DNA of 64,000 bases from Thereva unica (taxonomy: Eukaryota > Arthropoda > Insecta > Diptera > Therevidae): positions 160,223,850 to 160,287,849 of the forward strand of contig OX465283.1 in the NCBI GenBank assembly GCA_949987705.1, read 5' to 3'. Of the stretch, positions 10,974 through 20,869 are shown piece by piece; within the stretch, counting starts at the first letter, position 1; every line of letters starts with the position of its first letter. A program made the translations under genes and the position numbers. The notes under the pieces are model-generated. The model made no database searches, had not been told where the DNA came from, and saw only the letters and a list, made by a program, of their open reading frames with translations.

Positions 10974-11098
10974 GGAAAGGAGGACGGACGGATTTTGTTT
11001 GAAGCTGTTTCTATGTTGGTTAAACTATTTAGAACGCGTTTTATTTTTTTGCCTTAGTATAAGCATTTTTATGTAAGTGTAATATATTTCAATGTTTG

Positions 11099-11104
11099 AA
11101 TAAA
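11099..11104 (+). terminator. Polyadenylation signal AATAAA of ncd
   Basis: AATAAA lies 126 bp after the ncd stop codon, in an AT-rich 3'UTR, before repetitive DNA begins at about 11110. Confidence 0.6.
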
Positions 11105-11109
11105 CTATT

Positions 11110-11515
11110 TTGATACATAATGCTCGGTCTATCAAGTCCACCGCCTCCTCCTCGCATGGCCTGGTAATACAAAGGGAGTGCGAGGATTTACAAATTTTGG
11201 CCAGGAATGGTGAGAATCTTGTATCAGTCGATCAGTGCTGCGGGGATCCGCCCTCAGACGATAGTGTCAGATTCTTACTGACTAAACTCGCCACCCCTTT
11301 CGCGTCCCTTCCGTATTGGCGAGAAGATGCCAGGGCTCCGTGGAAACGAGTCAGCGACCCTCAGTCTCCGTATTCTTCATATTTAGGATGGTCTGGACAA
11401 ACCGCGCCAACCTTGACCTTGATTCGAAGAGATGCCCGTAAGGGCATGCGATACCCGCTACCTTACCCATTTTTTTCAGGTACGCATTTCACCACCATGC
11501 CCTGTCAAAAGTCAG
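11110..11515 (+). other. GC-richer block left of the Harbinger element, probably repeat debris
   Basis: A 139-aa frame (11110-11529) is open here but shows no domain I recognise, and its composition resembles the LINE debris on the other side of the Harbinger element (12590-13760). The simplest reading is that Harbinger split an older repeat. I do not call a gene. Confidence 0.35.
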
Positions 11516-12569
11516 GGGCCTTATCATGAAATGCGATTCGAAAATGAAATTATCCGAAAATCGAAAAAAGCGATCATGCCATGCGAATTCGAATCGGTTT
11601 GATGCGATTACAAACGGAATTTTTTCCGATAGCTGTGCAGCTGTCGCATTTCGATTTCGTGAGTGATTGGTGCACAATTTAGGAATAAAAAATGTAAATT
11701 TATATTTCATATTTTCTTATAACTACATATTTAACAATTTTTTAGGGGAAAAGATACAACACAAAAACAATACGAAATTTTAGTAACTTGGATGAAGACA
11801 AATCCCAGTTTAGCTAAAGGGTATTTGAGCAAGCATTCTTTTCTTCTGCATTTATAGTTTATCCATTTTGGACAGATTTTCATTGCCAGTATTGTAAGGA
11901 CTTCCTTCAGATTTGTTGAAATGGTTGGTTGCGCCATGCCCACAAAACTATCCTGCCCCGTGCCTCTTTGGTATCCTCCTTCCACGAAAAAACGTAAAAC
12001 AGACACAAGCTTTACATAGCTTGGAATGGAAACCGAATTAGCCGCTGGGTTAAATTCATTGTTAATCTCTTCTAAAAGATACGAAAACACCGGCTTTGAT
12101 ACTCGAAAGAATTGAATAAAGCTGTAACAGAAAATAATTGTAATGAAGAAACTAATAAAGTTTGTGTACTCATATTGCATCAGGGAGCCCCATAGGATTC
12201 GAATTATCACGAAGTTTTCTTTCAACCAATCGCATATTTTGAAGATTTTCTTCTTCACTGTCAGATGATGAGAAAAACGCTTCGACACTAATCATTTTTA
12301 TATAATAATGTATATAATATATATTTTATATATTTTACTTCGATTAAATTATTTAATTATTGTAAAGAAAACTCACAAACTTTATTACTTAATTGGCATG
12401 AAGTTGCCTGCTTTCCCAGTATTGGAAAGAATTTTTAAGTTGCGTAGGGCAGTACTCCCTTTGCAATGCGAATTCGTAGTAGACGGATTCTATGATCGGG
12501 GGATTCATTCGTACCGCAAATTAATTTCGGTTCGTATTTACTTTCGTATCGCATTTCATGATAAGGCCC
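11516..12569. mobile_element. Harbinger/PIF DNA transposon, internally deleted, perfect terminal inverted repeats
   Basis: Left end GGGCCTTATCATGAAATGCG and right end CGCATTTCATGATAAGGCCC are exact inverted copies (22 bp if one more G/C is counted). CAG occurs immediately outside both ends (11513-11515 and 12570-12572), fitting the 3-bp, CWG-type duplication reported for some animal Harbingers. The only coding content is the 185-codon frame at 11731-12288 (-). At 1,054 bp it is too short for the usual transposase plus Myb-like gene pair. Confidence 0.85.
11731..12288 (-). pseudogene. Truncated HARBI1-like transposase, N-terminal part only
   Basis: The 185-aa frame contains KLVSVLRFFVEGGYQRGTGQ, followed by an SFVGMAQPTISTNLKEVL helix-turn-helix region and a KICPKWI stretch, the usual order in the N-terminal third of HARBI1/PIF transposases. 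The DDE nuclease domain that should follow is absent; the frame ends soon after a KLGF-like motif. It cannot encode an active enzyme. The intact inverted repeats suggest it was moved by a transposase supplied elsewhere. Confidence 0.75.
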
Positions 12570-12589
12570 CAGGTCAGGGTTAGGTAGTA

Positions 12590-13765
12590 GTCAACCTCGC
12601 CGAATTCCCGATTCACCCAGGTCCTCAGCTAGCCGATCAGTCGGACTACCCACCTGCCCATGGTGTTGGCCCTGGAAACTCACCTCGCGTTTACCCAGTC
12701 GGAACGACTCCAGCGACCTCGAAGATCGTGCGGTAGGAGCACGCAACACGAAGAGCCTCATATTTTTCATACCGCAGCGCGTCGGCCCACCCCTCTGCTT
12801 CGTAGACCACGATGGACTCGATAGTGCGCATGAGCAGACGTCGTATGCAGGCTCTGGGGCCGTGAACGTTGACCGCTGCTAAGCGACGATTCCTCCGCTA
12901 CTCGCAGTATGTGACCCCGAAGAATAACTTCTTATCAAGCATCATTTCGAGGTTCTACACACACGGCCTTCGTTAATGCAACTATCGCGTCTCCCCACCT
13001 CTTAGTTGCGCAGCGTGTCCATGTGCTTTTTTGAGATGGCACGATCTCCGTTTTGTGAGCTGCAAGATCAAGCCCTCAGTCGTCCATCCAGGAAGAGATT
13101 CTACGCATTGCCTGGTTGAGGAGCATCTACGCGGCTTCGGAGTCACTTGCGTTGTTGTCTGCGTTCTCAACCAGGAAAAAAACACTCTTGGGCATATCCA
13201 AACGTAGGAGTTTGTCGTAGGAAATGTTCCAAACGTCGGGTCCAGATGTCACATCTCTCCTTTGCAAGTCATCGTTGGTTTCGTACGTTATGAAGCGCTC
13301 ATTCAGGTAATCCCCCAGCATTCTTTGCAGATACGGAGGGAGAGTCTGTCGTCGCGCTCCATCACGCTAAGTACCCAGTCCCACCTAACTGAATTGAATG
13401 CGTTTTTCACGTCCTTAGTGGCCAGCAGACATTCGTGACGGGAGCGATGATTTCCCTGTTCCGTTGCCCTGGCGGCTTCCACTGCCTCCAGGACTGCGCC
13501 TATAATGAAACGTCTTTACCGGAAGCCGAATTGCCTAGCAGAGAGGTCTCCTGCTTCTCGTACAGCCTCGAGGAGGCACGGCTGCAGTAGCCTTTTCAAG
13601 AGTTTCCTGTCATGTCCAGAATGCACAAAGGTCAGTACGAGGTTGCTGTGTCGACTTACCCCATTGGTAATTCGTGATTCCCTCTGTATATCATTAATTT
13701 CGTGATGAGCAACTTGCAGCTCCAGCTTTAGATCTCCGATTTCGCCCTTCATTTACAAATTTCAG
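12590..13765 (-). mobile_element. R1-like non-LTR reverse transcriptase remnant
   Basis: On the minus strand, separate frames spell consecutive RT pieces: RKLLKRLLQPCLLEAVREAG, LSARQFGFR, ATKDVKNAFNSVRWDWVL, LGDYLNERFI and MRRISSWMDD. This order and the DVKNAFNS motif suit R1/LOA-type elements. Frameshifts and stops separate the pieces, so it is dead. Confidence 0.65.
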
Positions 13766-13768
13766 CAT

Positions 13769-13812
13769 TCTTCTTCTTCTTTCATCCGTTAGCTGGCGGT
13801 CCGAGCAGGACG
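13769..13812 (-). mobile_element. RTE-like LINE 3' terminus (minus strand)
   Basis: On the minus strand this reads AACGTCCTGCTCGGACCGCC, AGCTAACGGATGAAAG, then (GAA)n, the same terminus as at 7918-8009 and 56560-56607. Only about 45 bp are kept. Confidence 0.65.
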
Positions 13813-14249
13813 TTACAAGGGTCTGAACTTACCTAAGAATTTCCACTCTCAGTCAAGTTGTTTAACCCCCTTCGTTCCTGGGATGGTAGTTGTTCTTCTT
13901 TTTTTGCATGCGATTCGACTTTGGGACAGACCTTACGTATCCATCCAAAAAATCAGCACAGCCACGGCTTTCAGGAAGCAGACATCACTATTTTTCTGTC
14001 TGTTCTTCCAGTTTCACTCTGGTACTTTCTCCTAAACTACTACTCTACTCTCCTTACTTTATCTGTCTGATTAGCCAAAATTACAAAAGCAATATACAAA
14101 CTCTTTGATAGCTCTAAAAAAATGTTAGGCCTTCTAAAGGTATCTGCCATTTACGCAGTTTTAAACCCCTGAAGGACGCACGGTTCAATGCTTTGCAGGA
14201 TGTCATAGACCAACGCGGTACCATGCTGGGTTTTCAATGATCATGATTA
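13813..14249. other. Spacer downstream of DCAF10, nothing identified
   Basis: Short open frames (13858-14070, 13890-14108) have no recognisable domain. No inverted repeats or RNA gene seen. Confidence 0.35.
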
Positions 14250-14255
14250 TTTATT
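14250..14255 (-). terminator. Polyadenylation signal AATAAA of DCAF10
   Basis: AATAAA on the minus strand, about 100 bp past the DCAF10 stop codon. Confidence 0.5.
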
Positions 14256-14352
14256 AAAAAAACAAATAGATTAACTTTTTTTAAATTGTTATATTAAACA
14301 GTCTGGAAATAAGTACAGATTTTTAAATATTCTGGACATATTTTTGCGGCAT

Positions 14353-17300
14353 TTAGTTTGAAAATTCAGTTTGATGCCAGGTAATTTTGCCCTTCAAACA
14401 ACCTGTCACAAGCAGCGGATACCGGTGACTGAATTTCGTACTAACAACAATATCCGAGTGACAATTAATCTGTTTAAATTCTTTCAGCACTTGTGGCAGT
14501 TCTCCGGACAACGAAATAGCTTTTGAAAAGTCATTTAGTTCATCATTAAACGAAAGTAATCGCACACCAAATCCGTACGGAGAACAAATCAGACGACCAT
14601 CTGACGAGAATGAGGGTTCTTTAATGAAACCTTTACCACGATTTGGTTCCTCAATGTAATACATTAAACGACGGACATTCTGATTAATTTGTCGGTCATA
14701 AATGGACATGTAGATTGCTTTATCTCGCGCTTCCTCACGTGGCGGTGTCCAATTCCAATCTGCGGTGGAGTTTCTGTTTGTCGGTGTTGCCAATACCCCA
14801 CTGCTTATAGCATAAACGTAAGCGTAAGCACTATTACCAGTATTTGATGTTCTAGGGCCGCGGATAATTCGGCATGCTCTATCTTTTACCGTTATTTCAG
14901 CAGCCCATATATCAGGGACGAAAGATTCATTTCGGTTGCTGTCTGTTGCCCCGCTGGCTGAATTACTACTTGTACTAGCTACATTTCTTGATGGCTCAAA
15001 GTTTGTACTGCTACTGCTGCTTATGTTGTCTCTGCTTTCATTGCTTGGCGGATCTTCAATTTCACTATGTTTCCGCTTCTTTTTATACTCATGCTCTTCG
15101 TCTTTTTCTTGGATGTCGTGAATGCAAGTCCATTCGGAACCTTCGTCATAGCTTATATTCCGACTTAATGCACAAAGTCCGTGTGGATGAATCTTAATGA
15201 ATAAATAAATTTTAATCTGATTAAAAATATAAATCACTTAACACATACCTGCAATGCGCATAACACTTCTGCATCGTTATGCTCTGGAAAATCACTAACT
15301 AGTTCTACTCTATTTGTTTTTTGTGATTTTGAGAAGACATGATCAAACTTAGCTGCTTGCGGTATAAACTGCCGACCCAGCTGCATCAAACGGTAGATAT
15401 TAGGCTGTTTATGGAAAAACAAGAAAAAATAACTCACTTTACTGCATTACGAAGCTAGAAATCTTACCCTAAAACCACATAAATCCTTTGCTAACGTCGT
15501 TAGATCTAAATCATGGATAATAATTAAATATCCACCAGTTGTAGAGATTACCAACTTTGAGGCATCTGGTGTAATGCGACAACGCATCAGCCCAGATGTA
15601 TGGAAAACTTTTTGATAAACGAAGCCCTGTTCGGTTAAAGCGTTGGTGTCCCAAGTGTAAATGCTGCCGTCAAACCCGGACGTTACCAACAATCCGTCCT
15701 TTTGAGAATATTCAATGTTCTTTACCCAATTTGAATGGCCATGCAAGCTGCGAATTTTCTGCTTTAGATTTCTAGTATCCCAAAGAGCTACAGTGGTATC
15801 ATCTGAGCAGGACGCAAATTGACGATTGTCAAGGAATCTAACGAGGACGAAATTCATAGTATTTTGTTTTTTGCTAACAGTTATTTCATACTTACTTAAT
15901 GCAATTAACACTATCTGTGTGAGCGTTACATATTGTTTTTATTCTTTTTGTGGTTATAGGATCAAATAAGAGTATTGCTTTCTTTTCGCATGCAGCAACT
16001 AAAAGATTCCTGAAATAGATTTTATGTTAGAAATGTACAAATGTATGTATATGATTGAAATTTTAATAGTATTACCTAAACACATTTAATAATAGTTATT
16101 ATTCTTTGCTTAATCCTCATTCTCGACACACTGTTTTATATATAACAATGAGAACGACTCAATCCACATTTCCTTAATCATTTGACAGTGTATGGCGCCA
16201 CGGACTACTAATTCACCTAAACTTTCCATTCCTTCTTGCCAAGTTAAGGCACGAACAGGAGTAACCCAAATTGAAGGTCTGCTCTTCACACCACTCGTGA
16301 TAAAAACAGGAGTACCACAAGGTTCAGTCATGGGCCCCATGCTATTTAACATATTTCTATGTGACTCACCGCATGAAATCCCCGCATTTAGAGATCCGGG
16401 GTTGATAGTTCAACGGCTACAAATAATGACCAAAAAGGAAAAAGCTCTCGAGACCAACCATAGTCGGGGAAGCTTCTACTTCAGGAGCCCAACAATCACG
16501 TGCTAAGTAGTGAAGGACCACCTTCTAGTGGCACTAACCGATGTCAGTTCTAGCACCGGCAGACTCCTTCTCTTACCTTCTCTGTACCGATATCGAGGCC
16601 AAAATATCAAAGATGGTCATGAAGTTCGTGATGGGGCAAATTGCTGGAGTATCTTCGGGGCCACAACAAGGACAACTGGAAGGTGCTCAAGGGCGAGGAG
16701 CCAAAGCGAATAGTAGAATCTTGGTACAGATAATCAATAGCGAGTGGCTAGAGGAACAGAGTTAACTATAAACTCCATTCCGAGCGTTTTCCCATCAATT
16801 AACTTGCAAAAAAGCTTCCGTTTGCCTAATTTCGCCAGCGTTTTCCAGGCAGAAATTCGGGAGCCAGGGTAATTCGGCCGAAACCCGACTTCAGTTCATG
16901 AGCCATCCCCACATGGTATTTTATGAAAGAGCCACGCTCAGCGAGCAAAGAGCCACATGAGGCTCGTCAGCCGCAGTTTGCCGACCGCTAGAATAGACGA
17001 ACAAAAAATCTTATGGGAGGAAGAAATCGTTACGGTTTAGCCTCTAGGGCGTTTTGTAGTGTTTCTGACAGAATTTTACATATCACCCTGTTTTTTTTTT
17101 TGTAACCCTATGACATATTTTCATGAATACGGCAGCAATCTACGCAGAATACTCACACCTAGGTTAGGTTGAAATAGCTACTCCCGTATCTAGGCACATC
17201 ATTGGGCCCATTATGATGTCATTCTAGTGTTGGGACAAAATTCAGGCCATTTCAAGCCAATTTAATAAAGCGACAAATGTCAAGAACATCAGTGTTTTGC

Positions 17301-18890
17301 AGCTCACTCAATAATCCATCAAAGTAAGGTGAGTCCAGGAAGGTCCCTCTTTTCCTTGCACGGCTCGGCCATGTATTCTTCATTACCACGACTTCTATAT
17401 AAGTCGTTGTAGGGAAGTTCCAATCTTTCTGCGTGCGGCCCAAAGAGATAGTAACCGGTCAGCATCTTCACTACCTAGCTTATCTCCTTTTTGTTCAACT
17501 GAACAAGGCCATATTGCGTGACGCGTGCGGCACATTGTTGCTGTAGTCCATCTCCGCCCGGCTCGAGGTAAGCTGGTGCTAAGGGAATTCCCATCTGGGT
17601 TAAGTGGGGTGTCCTTTCCACTTCAGTTCCCTGTCTAGCAAGCTCATTTGCCCGCAGTAATTCCCGAATTCCCCTGTGTCCAGGAACCCAACACAGAGTT
17701 ATATCAAACTGAGTGGCAGTCTCACACAGAGACTTGCAGCAGTTCAGAACAGTCGTGGATGTTTTAACGACAGAATTAAGAGCCTTGAGGGCCGCCTGGC
17801 TAGATAGAATGCATATATTCTTATGAGATATATTATTTATCTTCAGCCATTCGAGAGCCTCCCAGATAGCAGTGATTTCTGCCTGGAAGACGCTGCAATC
17901 ATCGGGTAAACGAAGAGAGGTATTTATATTCAGTGCATCCTCGGGAAGTGAACTTTCCACCACTTTTCTATATACGGCCCAATCTGTGTTTCGGTCATTC
18001 CTATAACCAGGGGCTTTCTTCAAAGTTGCGCATATATTGACATTAAAAAGAATGATTCTGTGGTCAGAGAAGGAGTGTTAACTGGATATTCTCTAGTTTG
18101 AGCAGGTCTGGGGAAACAAGAGTAATGTCCAAGACCGAACGCTTAGAAGACAGCGGGCTGGATTCATAAAAGACCGCCCCTACATAGACCACATTAACAC
18201 CTTGAGAATCATAGTGGAGCCTACTGAGTCGACTTGTCGACTACTTTACCTTGATTTCGTACACTATGACAAAGCGTTCGATTCGGTTAATAGCAGCTTG
18301 ATATGGCAGGCACTACGGCAACGTGGATTGATTGATAAAATAATAGAATTGATGAAAGCTCTATACAGCAGTTCCAAATGCATATCCCAGGCCCTCAAAA
18401 ACATGTTTTATATGACTCACTGGTAAACTTTATCAAAAATTTAAATGTTATGAAAGATAACAATCAATAATACGCATATAACAATTTCTTTACTGTCAGA
18501 GTAATTAGTGAGTCTTGCCTTCGTCGTTTCCTGAATAGAAAAACATCTATTCCTAAAAAAATCATTTTCTTAACATTTAAAGCTCGTGTTAGTAATGTGA
18601 CACAGAAATTGAAGGACACAAAAAATAAAAGAGCACAGCATACTTTTTGTACCATATTGCCTCGATGCATTTCATTATTTATCTATATATAAAAATAATA
18701 TTGCTATTTCTTACCCTTCTGGAGAAAATTCTAAATTAAAAACTGCTCCATAATCGGGTCTTCTGTCTGTTCCAGAACTCCAGGTTTGGTAAGGCTTGAA
18801 TGAATTATAAACAAATTTGTGTATAAAATCCTCGTCTCCAATCGTTTGTAAGCCAAGCTCTCTTCTTTGCACCCAGTCAAAAAAGGTCAT
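14353..18890 (-). CDS. DCAF10: DCAF10 (WDR32), WD40 substrate receptor of CUL4-DDB1
   Basis: Predicted substrate receptor of the CRL4 ubiquitin ligase. Five exons on the minus strand, 18890-18715, 16009-15896, 15837-15468, 15404-15249 and 15192-14353, join in phase to 551 aa. Exon 1 gives MTFFDWVQRRELGLQTIGDE and ends in VFNLEFSPEG, matching the DCAF10 N-terminus; exon 2 gives LLVAACEKKAILLFDPITTK. Exon 3 has the family signature HGHSNWVKNIEYSQKDGLLV and SGFDGSIYTWDTN. The WDTR at residues 116-119 (DDTTVALWDTR) is a DWD/WDxR box of the type that contacts DDB1. The last exon has a Ser/Asn-rich low-complexity insert, then two more blade-like segments (SDGRLICSPYGFG; SHRYPLLVTGCLKG). Introns 2-4 are 58, 63 and 56 bp; intron 1 is 2.7 kb and full of retroelement pieces. 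Drosophila CG1523 is probably the orthologue (memory). Confidence 0.93.
16190..16500 (+). mobile_element. Reverse transcriptase fragment in DCAF10 intron 1
   Basis: Plus-strand translation gives a VPQGSVMGPMLFNIF motif, the conserved block of Jockey-like reverse transcriptases, followed by stops. A short remnant, antisense to DCAF10. Confidence 0.7.
16501..17474. other. Remainder of DCAF10 intron 1, unassigned repeat-like DNA
   Basis: Frames at 16510-16765 show no domain I recognise. A poly-T run occurs near 17089-17101. I see no exon in this piece. Confidence 0.3.
17475..18023 (-). mobile_element. RNase H domain fragment of a non-LTR retrotransposon
   Basis: A 182-aa frame with the LINE RNase H order: FQAEITAIWEALEWL (AE..A catalytic helix), ICILSSQAALKAL (the usual D of SDSQAAL is lost, giving SSQAAL), and LCWVPGHRGIRELLRANELA (the N..AD region altered). 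Two catalytic acids are replaced, so it is an inactive relic. It lies in DCAF10 intron 1 in the gene's orientation. Confidence 0.8.
18195..18425 (+). mobile_element. RT palm-domain fragment in DCAF10 intron 1
   Basis: Translation LLYLDFVHYDKAFDSVNSSL, then IWQALRQRGLIDKIIELMKA, is the reverse transcriptase A-motif region (F/YxDxxKAFDSV). Truncated on both sides. A different LINE from the RNase H fragment beside it. Confidence 0.75.
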
Positions 18891-19679
18891 TTTCGAAACG
18901 TTATATTACGGGGGCAACAATTTTTTGAATTCGTTGCAATTCTTTTATGAACTTGACAAATTAGCAACTTGTGTATGTTGTTCCATCTGTCACGAAAAGC
19001 CCCACTGTCTTGTAAATACACACTTCTATTGATGTATACGTAAATTAAAACACAGCACTTTTAGGTTTAAATAGCAGCAGTTTAATGTTTTTAAATTGTC
19101 ATAAACAAAGAATATTGTTTTTCTATTAAAAAGTTTTACACTTTAAAGGGGAGAATAGAAAGATGTCAGCTGTCTAAATCAAAAGGAATGTCATATGGGA
19201 CATGTCAACCAAACAGAACCAAAGCTGCTACCACCAAGCAAGCAACGCGATTATATGGTTGAAAGCAGTATTCAGCAGAATTCAATTGAGATTGTAAATT
19301 TGCACATCCGCTGTAATTTGACATCAAAGGCCGATTCAGATCCAAAGCAGCGCAGCAAATATATCCGCAGCATGACAACGCAATCAACACTGAGTGCTGC
19401 CGATGTTTTTCATATCTAATTTTGCTGCCCAATAAAACAGCATTTTTTTAAGCTTTCACACAGCTGCTGTCACTTGATTATTGGTTTTATGAATCAAAAT
19501 TATATTAAAATGCAAGCTGCAGCTGCTGTACTTGGATCTGATACAAGAAGCAGCATACTACCTTTCCGCTGCTGCTGCCGCAGTTTAAAATTTGGAACTG
19601 ACACGGTCTACAACAAACTATATCTATTGGTCAACGTGGGTCACTTGACCACAGAAGCAGCACTACATGCTGCCGCTGC
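18891..19679. other. Divergent promoter interval between DCAF10 and eIF3a, left half
   Basis: It holds the DCAF10 5' flank. No clear core promoter motif. From about 19195 onward GCAGC-rich text resembling the MITE cluster to the right begins to appear. Confidence 0.3.
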
Positions 19680-20580
19680 TTTTTCGTTATTTAAGGCTGT
19701 ATCAGAACCTAAAAATGTGCAGCGTGCAGCAGCAGCGCCAGAGCAGCATGCTGCAGTCTGTATCAGATCCTGTTGTTTCACCCGTGCAGCGCAATTTTTG
19801 TTTGACAGTAAAACCTGAAATAAAATTTTTGAAAATGTTAATAATCCCTCCATGATCTAATTCTTTTAACAAAAAACTACCGCCTGTTGTTCACTCGTTG
19901 AAAATTTCGCGCGTCTTCTTTAAATTCACTTGTCAAGTAAGAAGTGTCAAAAGTGCTGCATGTATATATGCAGCAAAATTAGAGTTAAGGCTGTATCAGA
20001 ACCTCAAAATTGGCAGCGTGCAGCAAATTAGGACATGAGATGAACATGTAGCACGCTGCTCTGGTGCTGCTTTCCTTGTCATTTTAGCAGTCTCAGCCAA
20101 TAGAAACACTTGTGATTGCAGCGCTGCATGAGGTTCTGAATGAGCCTTTTGAGATGAAAATGCAGCACGCTGCTCTGGTGCTGCTTTGCTTGTCATTTTA
20201 CCAGCCTCAGCCAATAAAAACACTTGTCGGTGCAGCGCTGCAGAGGTTCTGATACGGCCTTTAGGCTAATTCAGAACCTCATGCAGCGCTGCAATCACAA
20301 GTGTTTCTATTGGCTGAGCCTGCTAAAATGATAAGCAAAGCAGCACCAGAGCAGCGTGCTGCATGTTCATCTCATAGGCCTTATTAGAACATCAAAATTG
20401 GCAGCGTGCAGCAGTTTGATTTGATGCGGCTAAATCCTCAAATTGCACACGCTGATTTAAGGTTCTCATACGGCCTTGTTTGAAATTGGCTGAAGCTGGT
20501 AAAATGACAAACAGAGCAGAGTCAGATCAGCGTGCTGCATGCTCTTCTTGCGCGCTGCATATTATAGGTTCTGATACGGC
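19680..20580. mobile_element. Cluster of related MITE ends (GTATCAGAACCT family)
   Basis: The terminus GGC(T/C)GTATCAGAACCT recurs in both orientations: direct near 19691, 19986, 20269 (TTCAGAACCT) and 20380, and inverted near 20132, 20242, 20467 and 20563. Each is followed or preceded by GCAGCG(T/C)(G/T)GCAGC. This is a nested or tandem pile of at least three copies, all within about 1.2 kb upstream of the eIF3a start codon. No coding content. Confidence 0.75.
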
Positions 20581-20869
20581 TTTTATCAATTTTTTGTGGC
20601 TTGGTTTCGGCAAGATTGAAGACCACGGGCAATTGCACTGGCAAGGCAATTCTTGTCTCTCTCTAGTTCATTGCTAAATGTAACTCGACCTTTATTCTCC
20701 GCACATTTGACATATAGTACTGCAAACGTGCCGACTCGGCCATTTTGCCAGAATTTGAAGAGATAGGACTAGACGTCGTGGAAATTTTGTTATTTAAAAG
20801 TGATTTCCATTATAATTTATAACTAATTTCTAATTGTGCACTAATTGCAGTTAAAAAAAAGAAAACGAA

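Noticed and set aside
17475..18023. Host ribonuclease H gene
   Set aside because: The text is the LINE-type RNase H with lost catalytic acids, surrounded by other retroelement pieces inside an intron.
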